From contig JAGRAL010000069.1 in assembly GCA_020434605.1 (NCBI GenBank), positions 1 through 11,683 on the forward strand: a stretch of 11,683 nucleotides of DNA, given 5' to 3'. Under the pieces are notes generated by a model that was not told where the DNA came from, searched no databases, and saw only the letters and a list, made by a program, of their open reading frames with translations. This stretch comes from Bdellovibrionales bacterium. GTDB taxonomy: Bacteria > Bdellovibrionota > Bdellovibrionia > Bdellovibrionales > UBA840. The translations under genes were made by a program, and so were the position numbers. Positions 4,317 through 11,472 of the stretch are shown here, piece by piece. Position 1 is the first letter of the stretch. Each line of letters begins with the position of its first letter.

Positions 4317-6554
4317 TTGGTAGACAATCAACCTAATTTTAAATCAGAGCTCAACCCACAGCAATTTGATGCTGTAGACAGCCTTGAAGGCCCTCTACTT
4401 ATTTTAGCAGGTGCTGGATCTGGCAAAACTAGAGTTCTAACCTACCGTTTTGCTAACCTTGTTTTACAGGGAGTAAGTGCCCCTGAAAATATATTGGCAG
4501 TCACATTTACAAACAAAGCTGCCAGAGAGATGGAAGATCGAGTCTTTAAAATTCTTCACCGATTTGGCGTAAAAATCTTATCACAATTATGGATCAGCAC
4601 TTTTCACTCAATTTGTGTAAGAATACTTCGAGATACAATTGAAAACATCGGATACTCTAGATCATTTACGATTTATGACCCGAGTGATGTTACATCTCAA
4701 ATCAAAAAAACACTACACGCTCTTCACATTGATGAGAAGATATACCCCGCAAAAACATTTGCTAAAAAGATATCATGGGCAAAAACTTATGGCTATTCGC
4801 CTGCTGTAATTGCAAACGAACACCCACATTTTTTAGATAAACGTACATTATCTGTGTACACCGCCTATGAAGAAGATATGAAGCGGGCTAATGCGCTGGA
4901 TTTTGATGACTTACTAATAAAAACAAAAGAAGTATTCTCTTCATGCCCTGATATTTTACAAAGGTACCAACAAAAATTTCAATACATCATGGTGGACGAG
5001 TATCAAGATACAAATAATGTACAATACTACCTTATCAAGATGCTTGCGCAAGGACACCATAATTTATGTGTTGTAGGCGATGAAGACCAATCTATTTATA
5101 GCTGGCGTGGAGCGGACATTCAAAATATACTTAGTTTTGAAAAAGACTTTAAGGGAGCTAAAACTGTAAAACTTGAAGAGAACTACCGCTCTACTAAAAA
5201 CATAGTTACTGCTGCAAGCCACGTGATACAAAACAATACCCAGCGAAAAGACAAAGTTTTATTTACTAGCAATGATGCTGGTGATCCAATCGTAGTACGA
5301 GAAGAGTTAGACGAATACTCAGAAGCTAAATTTGTTATAAATTCGATTGATACTATTATCAGAGAAAACAAAGCAAGCCCTAGTGATATAGCCATATTTT
5401 ATAGAACAAACGCCCAGTCAAGAGTACTAGAGGATCAACTGAGAGCGAAGGCACTACCTTATAAAATTGTCGGTGGCTTACGATTTTATGAGCGAATGGA
5501 AATCAAAGATGCTTTATCATATCTAAGGCTAAGTACAAACCAAAATGACGACGCTGCATTTAGAAGAGTGATAAACGTTCCTGGACGTGGAATCGGCAAA
5601 ACAACCATGGATAAAGTAATGATTGTCTCTAATGAAAATAAACTTTCAATGTTTGAGGCAGCAAAGATAGCTTGTTCAAATGGAACAATTAATAAATCCA
5701 CTAGTGCTAAAATTTTGCATTTCTTGCGCTTGATTGAAGACTTAAAGAGAAAAAAAGATAAGTTGAGCATATCAGAGTTTTACCTAGAGGTTCTTGATAA
5801 ATCTGGTTATGAATTAAAACTAAAGCAAGATGATAGCTTAGAAGCAAAAGCCAGACTTGAAAACTTAGAAGAACTACTTAACGCCATTAAACAATTTGAA
5901 AAAGAAAGAGGTCTTGAGGCGACTCTAGAAAATTTCTTAGAAGAAATGGCCTTGGTCTCGGACCAAGATCAAATTAAGGGTGATGAAAACTGTATACACC
6001 TAATGACTCTTCACATATCTAAGGGGCTAGAATTTCCTTATGTTTTTATCGTTGGACTTGAAGAGGGAATATTTCCTTCTCATCAAAAAATTGAAAGTGA
6101 TGATGAAACAGATCTAGAAGAAGAAAGACGACTGGCTTATGTGGGTATGACTAGAGCAGAGAAACAACTATGCTTGTTATACGCTAAAAAAAGAACAGTG
6201 TGGGGAAATACACAGTACAATTCGCCATCTAGATTTATTGAAGAAATCCCCAAAGAATTTAAGCTTTTTAGCACTGCCATCAGGCAACCGACGTCACAAT
6301 TTCAGGCACAGTATCAAAAATCATATCAGCGTAACGATTACGATGAGTTTGATCAAACCACTACATACTATGATGAAATTAGCGACTCACGCTCTGAGTT
6401 TATGAAAGGTATGAAGGTACGACATCCTTCTTTTGGACTTGGTGTTGTCTATGAAGTACAAGGAAATGGAGAAGATGCTAGAGTTTCGATTTTATTCACT
6501 GATAATTTCTTGAAAACCTTTGTCGCTAAATTCGCCAGACTGGAAAGAGTTTAA
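4317..6554 (+). CDS. pcrA: PcrA/UvrD superfamily 1A DNA helicase
   Basis: This is an ATP-dependent 3'-5' DNA helicase acting in nucleotide excision repair, removal of recombinase from DNA and clearing of stalled RNA polymerase. At 745 residues it has the usual family length. All core motifs are present in order: Q-motif (LNPQQ, 12-16), Walker A (GAGSGKT, 32-38), Ia (TFTNKAAREM, 63-72), Walker B (VDEYQDTN, 226-233), III (GDEDQSIYSWRGAD, 254-267), IV (LEENYRST, 286-293), V (LMTLHISKGLEF, 562-573) and VI (LAYVGMTRAEK, 606-616). Residues 696-745 (KGMKVRHPSFGLGVVYEV to the end) match the C-terminal Tudor-like domain by which PcrA/UvrD contacts RNA polymerase. Translation begins at TTG. The last 63 bases overlap the convergent aminomutase gene. 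Confidence 0.95.
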   Translation: MVDNQPNFKSELNPQQFDAVDSLEGPLLILAGAGSGKTRVLTYRFANLVLQGVSAPENILAVTFTNKAAREMEDRVFKILHRFGVKILSQLWISTFHSICVRILRDTIENIGYSRSFTIYDPSDVTSQIKKTLHALHIDEKIYPAKTFAKKISWAKTYGYSPAVIANEHPHFLDKRTLSVYTAYEEDMKRANALDFDDLLIKTKEVFSSCPDILQRYQQKFQYIMVDEYQDTNNVQYYLIKMLAQGHHNLCVVGDEDQSIYSWRGADIQNILSFEKDFKGAKTVKLEENYRSTKNIVTAASHVIQNNTQRKDKVLFTSNDAGDPIVVREELDEYSEAKFVINSIDTIIRENKASPSDIAIFYRTNAQSRVLEDQLRAKALPYKIVGGLRFYERMEIKDALSYLRLSTNQNDDAAFRRVINVPGRGIGKTTMDKVMIVSNENKLSMFEAAKIACSNGTINKSTSAKILHFLRLIEDLKRKKDKLSISEFYLEVLDKSGYELKLKQDDSLEAKARLENLEELLNAIKQFEKERGLEATLENFLEEMALVSDQDQIKGDENCIHLMTLHISKGLEFPYVFIVGLEEGIFPSHQKIESDDETDLEEERRLAYVGMTRAEKQLCLLYAKKRTVWGNTQYNSPSRFIEEIPKEFKLFSTAIRQPTSQFQAQYQKSYQRNDYDEFDQTTTYYDEISDSRSEFMKGMKVRHPSFGLGVVYEVQGNGEDARVSILFTDNFLKTFVAKFARLERV

Positions 6555-7745
6555 TTTAGCATTTTTTAAAGAGTCCCACTCTGCTTGATACTCACTAACA
6601 TCTATTGGTTTTTTAATCTCGCTAGCCAGTGGGCTGATATAATCTGCACTTATCCCGTCCCAACCAACATAAGATCTAATATTATTATCCTTAAAAGTTT
6701 CAAAGTTAGGTACATAGGAAGTTTTTCCACCACCATTTGGAATATCCAAAGATAAGTTAGGCATTGCTAGGCCGGATAAATTTCCCCATAAGTCTTTCTG
6801 AATTTGCAAAGAGTCCTCAACGGAAGTTCTTAAGTGATCCGTGCCCTCAGAAGGGTCGCATTGAAACATGTAATATGGCTTTACTCGTAAATACAAAAGT
6901 CTACGAGATAATGCCTGTACAATAGATGCATCGTTATTAACCCCATTTAAAAGTACCATTTGATTAAAGCAAGGCATCCCGTTATCGACCAATAAACTTA
7001 CTGCATCGCGAGCTTCTTTTGTAATTTCTTTGGGGTGATTAAAGTGCAGCATAAAATATATAGGGCCATATTTTTTCAATTCACTTACTAAGCTTTCACT
7101 TATACGCATTGGACAGACCACTGGCATTCTTGTGCCAATACGAATAATTTCAACATGCTCAATCTGTCTTAGATCTTTAACAACCTGGAGTAAGCGTTGA
7201 TCTGATAAAGTCAGAGGGTCCCCACCTGACAAGATAACTTCACGAATGCCTGTGTGCTTACGAATATAATCTAAACCATCTTGATACTCATCCGCCTTTG
7301 GAAACACCTGTTCTTTACCGGTAAAATGTTTTCTTGTGCAGTATCTGCAGTATACTGAGCAATAATCTGTCACTAAAAATAATAAGCGGTCAGGATACCT
7401 ATGTATAATTCTTGGACTTGGGTTATTATTTTTTTCTCCTAATGGATCTAACATTTGTTGATAGGTAACTTTTAATTCTTTCTCTTGTGGCATTAAAATT
7501 TTTCGAATCGGATCTTCTGGGTGATCTGACGCAAGGGATGCGTAATAAGGTGTTACTTGTATTTGAAAGTTTTTATTATCAAAAGCTGCTGCTTCGCTAT
7601 CTTTTAGCGTAAATGCTTTTTCAAATTGCTCTTTTGTCTTTAAAGCATTTCTAATTTGCCAGTTCCATGAATTCCAATCAGAAACCTGTGTTTCATAGAA
7701 TAGAGGGTTTATGGGAGCTGGATTAAACGTAAGCTTCATAGGCAT
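6492..7745 (-). CDS. Lysine 2,3-aminomutase-like radical SAM/PLP enzyme
   Basis: Lysine 2,3-aminomutases interconvert L-alpha-lysine and L-beta-lysine using a 4Fe-4S cluster, SAM and PLP. The 417-residue product has the cluster motif CSVYCRYC (C129, C133, C136), the SAM-contact motif SGGDPLTL (173-180) and the PLP-lysine motif IPNGGGK (K341). Asp297 and Asp334 sit 44 and 7 residues before K341, as do D293 and D330 that hold lysine in the Clostridium enzyme, favouring lysine over glutamate as substrate. The four zinc cysteines of the clostridial enzyme have no counterpart: the C268 position is Asp272, and there is no Cys after 296. The product could supply beta-lysine for EF-P modification or for an N-acetyl-beta-lysine osmolyte, but no epmA, efp or ablB is in view. 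ATG 7745 lacks a clear Shine-Dalgarno, and ATG 7739 is also possible. Confidence 0.88.
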   Translation of the reverse strand: MPMKLTFNPAPINPLFYETQVSDWNSWNWQIRNALKTKEQFEKAFTLKDSEAAAFDNKNFQIQVTPYYASLASDHPEDPIRKILMPQEKELKVTYQQMLDPLGEKNNNPSPRIIHRYPDRLLFLVTDYCSVYCRYCTRKHFTGKEQVFPKADEYQDGLDYIRKHTGIREVILSGGDPLTLSDQRLLQVVKDLRQIEHVEIIRIGTRMPVVCPMRISESLVSELKKYGPIYFMLHFNHPKEITKEARDAVSLLVDNGMPCFNQMVLLNGVNNDASIVQALSRRLLYLRVKPYYMFQCDPSEGTDHLRTSVEDSLQIQKDLWGNLSGLAMPNLSLDIPNGGGKTSYVPNFETFKDNNIRSYVGWDGISADYISPLASEIKKPIDVSEYQAEWDSLKNAKLNSFQSGEFSDKGFQEIISE

Positions 7746-7777
7746 ATATTTGTCATGTGACTTAGGTAAGAGTCAAA

Positions 7778-7793
7778 GGCTAATACATTAGCC
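7778..7793. repeat. Palindrome upstream of the aminomutase gene (candidate operator)
   Basis: GGCTAAT-AC-ATTAGCC is a perfect 7-2-7 inverted repeat lying 33-48 bp upstream of the aminomutase ATG. On the minus strand an AT-rich TATTATAAAT just precedes it, so it would lie at or just after a promoter -10 region. That is a normal place for a repressor operator, or for a small 5' leader hairpin. No T-run follows it, so it is not a terminator. Confidence 0.5.
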
Positions 7794-7816
7794 CATATTT
7801 ATAATAATCAAGAATG

Positions 7817-7859
7817 AAAAAGGTGTTTCCGATAAAGACCGAAAACACCTTAGTTTTTT
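7817..7859 (-). terminator. Rho-independent terminator downstream of glnN
   Basis: AAGGTGTTT (7820-7828) pairs with AAACACCTT (7843-7851) around a 14-nt loop. On the minus strand the arm closes in CACCTTTTT, giving the T-run for transcripts arriving from the glutamine synthetase gene that ends at 7896. The plus strand also has six T's (7854-7859), so it may work both ways, but no plus-strand gene needs it. Confidence 0.72.
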
Positions 7860-7875
7860 AATGCGGCGTGACCCG

Positions 7876-7897
7876 AAAAAGGAACCTGGTACCTTTT
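7876..7897 (-). terminator. Second terminator-like hairpin at the glnN stop codon
   Basis: On the minus strand AAAAGG (7897-7892), overlapping the TAA stop, pairs with CCTTTT, and the run continues as TTTTT to 7876. The stem is only 6 bp, with a 9-nt loop whose ends can partly extend it. It is weaker than the hairpin at 7817-7859, and the two together would form a tandem terminator. Confidence 0.45.
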
Positions 7898-10106
7898 AAG
7901 AGAGCCCAATAGAGAACAGCATTTCTCTATATTTAGGAATTGGCCACAATTCGTCAGCAACTAGTAACTCTGATTTATCACTAGCAGAGCGAACAGCTTC
8001 CATTGCAGGAATGATTTCAGAGGAAATAAACTGCATTTTCTCTTCCTCACCCAATCCATTTATCTTTTCAATCTTAAATTCTAAAGTCTTTACACTCTCA
8101 AGTAATGCCTCGAAAGTATTCTCTAACGTCGATACTCTAGTTGAGTACTGAGACTTTAAACCTTTTGATTGAATACCTTCTTGTGTAACATACAGAGATG
8201 ATAATTGTTTTTCAACAACAGGAATCACTTGATTAGTTACCATTTCGAACAAGCTGTAAGCTTCAATCTCTAGTGTCTTGTTATATCTTTCTACCATAAT
8301 GTGAAAGCGACTTTCGATTTCTTCTTTACTTAATACTTTTTGCTCAACTAAGAATGAAGTTACCGTATCATCTTTTAAAACTGGTAGAGCTGCAGCTGTA
8401 TTTGCCAAAATTGGTAATCCGCGCTTTTGCGCTTCTTTTTTCCACTCATCAGAGTAGCCGTTACCATCAAATCTAACATCCTTAGTCTCAACAACTAGCT
8501 GACGAACTAGTTCCATAACAGCTTCATCACGACTTTCCTTTTGCTGAAGAAGAGTTTTTAAACGTGCTGATGCTTCTTTAAACTCTTGCGCGACAGCTGC
8601 GTTTAAGAATGATGCTGGAACTGAAACGTTTGATGAAGAACCTACTGCTCTAAACTCAAATTTGTTTCCTGTAAAAGCAAATGGTGATGTTCTATTTCTA
8701 TCTGTATTATCTCTTGCTACTTCAGGCAATCTAGCTACACCCAAATCAATAATCGCAGCCGGTGTTGCTTCTTCTAATTTACCCGCTTCCATGTCATTTA
8801 GTATTTTGCTTAGAGTTTGCCCCAAGAATACGGAGATAATTGCAGGAGGTGCTTCATTAGCCCCCAATCTATGATCATTTCCTGGAGTTGCGATACTTGC
8901 ACGTAGCGCCGCCGAGTGTTTATGTACAGCTTTTAAAATTACAGATAATACCATTAAAAAACGTATATTTTGATGAGGAGTTGTTCCTGGCTCTAGCAGA
9001 TTTTCACCCTTGTCATTAGACATACTCCAGTTGTTATGTTTTCCGCTACCGTTAATTCCTGCAAATGGTTTTTCGTGTAAAAGACAAACCAGTCCATGCT
9101 TTAATGCTACACGCTTTAAAACTTCCATTGATATTGTATTATGATCAGAGGCAATGTTTGCATCTTCAAAAATTGGAGCTAATTCAAACTGACTTGGAGC
9201 CACTTCATTGTGTCTTGTTTTTACCGGAATACCTAATTTATATAATTCAGTTTCAACATCTTGCATGTAAGCTTTTACACGACCTGGAATAGAACCAAAA
9301 TAATGGTCTTCTAGTTGTTGTCCACGAGTAGATGCAGCCCCTAGTAAGGTTCTACCACTCATGATTACATCTGGTCTAAGAGCCACAAAGTTTTTATCTA
9401 CCAAGAAATACTCTTGCTCACAACCTAGTGTTGCACTTACTTTTTTTACATCAACATCGCCAATTAATTTTAAAAGCTCACAGGCTTGTGTAGATAAAGA
9501 TTCTACAGATCGTAAAAGTGGAGTCTTATTATCTAGCGCTTGTCCATGATAGCCAAAAAATACAGTAGGAATACAAAGAGTCTTTGTGTTTTCTTCTTCT
9601 ACAATAAAAATGGGAGAAGATGGATCCCAAGCAGTGTATCCTCTAGCTTCAAATGTAGAACGCATTCCACCCGATGGAAAGCTAGAAGCATCTGGCTCCC
9701 CTTGAATCAGCTGTGATCCACTGAAGTGTTCGATTACTTTTAATTCAGAGTGATTACTGTATTGTATTGTAATAAATGAATCGTGCTTTTCAGCAGTTAA
9801 TCCCGTCATCGGTTGAAACCAGTGACAAAAGTGAGTTGCTCCTTGTGCAACAGCCCACTCTTTTATACTTGTTGCAATTGCATCAGCCGAGTCACGATTA
9901 AGTTTTTTACCTTGCTCTAATGTTTTAATTAAATTTTGATAGCTTTCTTTAGGAAGCTTTTCTCGCATTTTTGCTAAATCAAATGTCAATGAACCAAAAT
10001 ACTGCGATATTGGACCTGGTTTATCTGAATTTGTTGTTTTTGATCGTGTGAGCGATGCTGAAACAGCCTGCTGACGTGGGCTAATGCCCAAATTGGACGT
10101 AGTCAT
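7896..10106 (-). CDS. glnN: Type III glutamine synthetase (GlnN)
   Basis: The enzyme makes glutamine from glutamate, ammonia and ATP in the cytoplasm. At 736 residues it is far longer than GSI or GSII (about 350-470) and matches the GSIII class. GSIII features in order are FGSLTFDLAKMREKLP (37-52), FCHWFQPMTG (93-102), FPSGGMRSTFEARGYTAWDP (143-162), the metal-binding LGCEQEYFLVD (227-237), TRHNEVAPSQFELAP (297-311) and the catalytic-core KPFAGINGSGKHNNWSMS (346-363). The C-terminal third is helical and specific to GSIII. I see no GSI-type adenylylation segment. ATG 10106 is preceded by AAGGAG at 4 nt. It is transcribed alone from a 257-bp upstream region rich in short repeats, with terminator hairpins after the stop. 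GSIII genes are often induced under nitrogen limitation; I found no sigma-54 site here. Confidence 0.95.
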   Translation of the reverse strand: MTTSNLGISPRQQAVSASLTRSKTTNSDKPGPISQYFGSLTFDLAKMREKLPKESYQNLIKTLEQGKKLNRDSADAIATSIKEWAVAQGATHFCHWFQPMTGLTAEKHDSFITIQYSNHSELKVIEHFSGSQLIQGEPDASSFPSGGMRSTFEARGYTAWDPSSPIFIVEEENTKTLCIPTVFFGYHGQALDNKTPLLRSVESLSTQACELLKLIGDVDVKKVSATLGCEQEYFLVDKNFVALRPDVIMSGRTLLGAASTRGQQLEDHYFGSIPGRVKAYMQDVETELYKLGIPVKTRHNEVAPSQFELAPIFEDANIASDHNTISMEVLKRVALKHGLVCLLHEKPFAGINGSGKHNNWSMSNDKGENLLEPGTTPHQNIRFLMVLSVILKAVHKHSAALRASIATPGNDHRLGANEAPPAIISVFLGQTLSKILNDMEAGKLEEATPAAIIDLGVARLPEVARDNTDRNRTSPFAFTGNKFEFRAVGSSSNVSVPASFLNAAVAQEFKEASARLKTLLQQKESRDEAVMELVRQLVVETKDVRFDGNGYSDEWKKEAQKRGLPILANTAAALPVLKDDTVTSFLVEQKVLSKEEIESRFHIMVERYNKTLEIEAYSLFEMVTNQVIPVVEKQLSSLYVTQEGIQSKGLKSQYSTRVSTLENTFEALLESVKTLEFKIEKINGLGEEEKMQFISSEIIPAMEAVRSASDKSELLVADELWPIPKYREMLFSIGLS

Positions 10107-10121
10107 ATTTCTCCTTTTCTT

Positions 10122-10198
10122 CTTTTAGAATCAATGCTCTAAAAAAAGTAGTTTATGGGACCTTTTAGAACCACCATGGCTATAAAAAGTAACCACCA
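10122..10198. repeat. Short inverted and direct repeats in the glnN leader
   Basis: TTTTAGA (10123-10129) and TCTAAAA (10138-10144) form a 7-8-7 inverted repeat just upstream of the glnN Shine-Dalgarno, so the mRNA could fold there. CTTTTAGAA recurs as a direct repeat at 10122-10130 and 10162-10170, 40 bp apart. AACCACCA occurs at 10169-10176 and 10191-10198, 22 bp apart, close to two helical turns. These are possible regulator sites, but short repeats are easily met by chance in AT-rich DNA. Confidence 0.4.
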
Positions 10199-10235
10199 AT
10201 AGTTTATCGTATCCTTTAAAAAATACCAATTAGAT

Positions 10236-10257
10236 TCTGGTTTGTATCTTAACCAGA
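10236..10257. promoter_or_regulatory. Inverted repeat TCTGGTT-N8-AACCAGA between glnN and the phosphatase gene
   Basis: TCTGGTT (10236-10242) is the exact reverse complement of AACCAGA (10251-10257), separated by 8 bp. It lies 130 bp upstream of glnN and 106 bp upstream of the divergent phosphatase gene. A dimeric regulator could bind here and serve either gene. The rest of the 257-bp gap (10107-10363) shows no convincing -35/-10 or sigma-54 promoter that I can defend. Confidence 0.4.
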
Positions 10258-10363
10258 TATATAAAAATCTCAAAAGCTCTATAACTCTATATTACACGAT
10301 CCTAGACCTTATTTGCGTCCTGTTTTTTTATACGCTAGGGATTTCTGATACTTAGGAGATTTT

Positions 10364-11107
10364 ATGCCAATCTTTATGTTTTTATTACAATTTAGCTATA
10401 GCCTCGTCTCTCCGTTTCCCTCTGAAGTCGTAGATTTAAATATACCCAATTCACACATAGTTGAGGGGAAAACTCCTGGCTATATCGTTCGTGGAATGCG
10501 ACCACGCACCGACACAGACTTGGACGAGCTACTACAAATTGGCATTACAGATATACTAATTTTTAAAAACAGTACTATCGAAGATGACTCTACTGAAAAA
10601 GAGATCTCTCAGTTGGTAGAAAAAGGAATCAAAAGAAAACACATTCAAGTGATTCCATTTCAATGGAAAGACATCGACAGCTTTGAGACAGCTTGTCTAC
10701 AGACAATCGATGCTCTTAACATTATGAAGTCGGTTTCTAAAAAGAAATCGAGCAATTTATTTTTTCACTGCACAGTCGGAGAAGACCGAACGGGATACTT
10801 AGCGGCGATGTATAAAATATTATTTCAAAAGATGAGCTTTACTAAAGCTTGGAATGACGAAATGTGTGAAAATGGTTATGCGGATGGCAATCCTAGAAAA
10901 CCAAAAACCGTTGTCGCTGAAATTCATAAAAATATTACGCCAGTGTTTCAAAAGATGCTTCACAAAATTAAATACGGCTATATATCAGCTGATAACTTAG
11001 ATAAAAGCGAGTGTTCATTTGATCCAGCAAGAAGTACTACGTATAAGCCAATCGCCAAGTTTACCAATTGCAAGCCGTCTTCGAAGTACGACCCAAGCAT
11101 TCGCTAA
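10364..11107 (+). CDS. Exported tyrosine/dual-specificity phosphatase-like protein
   Basis: The 247-residue product has a hydrophobic N-terminus (about 1-18, MPIFMFLLQFSYSLVSPF) that fits a signal peptide, so the enzyme is probably periplasmic or secreted. The core resembles small cysteine phosphatases. VRGMRPRTDTDLDELLQIGI (42-61) matches the usual region before the first core strand, and FHCTVGEDRTGYL (134-146) is the HC-x5-R-T P-loop with nucleophile Cys136 and phosphate-binding Arg142. A general acid may be Asp103 or Asp105 in the WKDIDSF loop. Substrate is unknown: phosphotyrosine, a phosphoinositide or inositol phosphate are all possible for this fold. The start is firm, with TAGGAG (10353-10358) 5 nt before the ATG. 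The gene is transcribed alone, and its TAA overlaps the stop of the convergent ArsC-like gene. Confidence 0.82.
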   Translation: MPIFMFLLQFSYSLVSPFPSEVVDLNIPNSHIVEGKTPGYIVRGMRPRTDTDLDELLQIGITDILIFKNSTIEDDSTEKEISQLVEKGIKRKHIQVIPFQWKDIDSFETACLQTIDALNIMKSVSKKKSSNLFFHCTVGEDRTGYLAAMYKILFQKMSFTKAWNDEMCENGYADGNPRKPKTVVAEIHKNITPVFQKMLHKIKYGYISADNLDKSECSFDPARSTTYKPIAKFTNCKPSSKYDPSIR

Positions 11108-11472
11108 ACTAAATTCGCTTTCCAGACTTCTTCTTTAAAGCCAACGACGCCCGTTGTTTTTGTTAATGCAAATGGGCGTTTTATTAACTTACCATTTTTA
11201 GATAAAAGCTGTAGGGCTTCCTCATCTGATAAGCCTGATTTTAGTTTGTCTGCTATTTTTAATTCTCGATATTGAACACCTGAAGTATTAAATAGATTTT
11301 TAATACTTCCACCCTGTTTCTTAATATATCCAAGCATTTTCTTTAAATCAGAAATACTCGGAGGTTCTTCAACAATAGGTACTGTCGTATACGCAATCTT
11401 ATTAGCATCTAAAAATTTTAAAGCTTTTTTGCATGTGCTACAGTTTTTGTATTCAAATACTTTTAAACTCAT
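11104..11472 (-). CDS. ArsC/Spx-family thioredoxin-fold protein
   Basis: The 122-residue product has the typical length of the ArsC/Spx/MgsR family. The N-terminal strand leads into CSTC (Cys11 and Cys14) in the redox-loop position (YKNCSTCKKALKFL), followed by IKNLFNTSGVQYREL (57-71) and KLIKRPFAL (95-103), the conserved RPF segment near the C-terminus. The family includes arsenate reductases, the Spx transcription factors and uncharacterised redox proteins. The CxxC and the FNTSG-Y segment fit the uncharacterised Spx/MgsR-like branch better than a proven arsenate reductase, and no ars genes are nearby. The ATG (11472-11470) overlaps the stop of the upstream gene as ATGA, so translation is likely coupled. 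Its TAG overlaps the stop of the convergent phosphatase gene. Confidence 0.85.
   Translation of the reverse strand: MSLKVFEYKNCSTCKKALKFLDANKIAYTTVPIVEEPPSISDLKKMLGYIKKQGGSIKNLFNTSGVQYRELKIADKLKSGLSDEEALQLLSKNGKLIKRPFALTKTTGVVGFKEEVWKANLV

Noticed and set aside
5183..5770. Two antisense open frames inside pcrA (5183-5395 and 5486-5770)
   Set aside because: They are antisense shadows of a well-conserved helicase with no ribosome binding sites; their hydrophobic composition is a codon artefact.
8662..9549. Three plus-strand open frames inside glnN (8662-8874, 9065-9292, 9361-9549)
   Set aside because: All are antisense to conserved glutamine synthetase coding sequence and show no start signals or recognisable domains.
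10107..10363. Sigma-54 promoter for glnN
   Set aside because: I looked on both strands for TGGC-N8-TTGC spacing and found none in the gap.
11104..11472. Arsenic-resistance function for the ArsC-like protein
   Set aside because: Family membership does not show arsenate reduction, and no arsR, arsB/acr3 or other ars gene is in the window.
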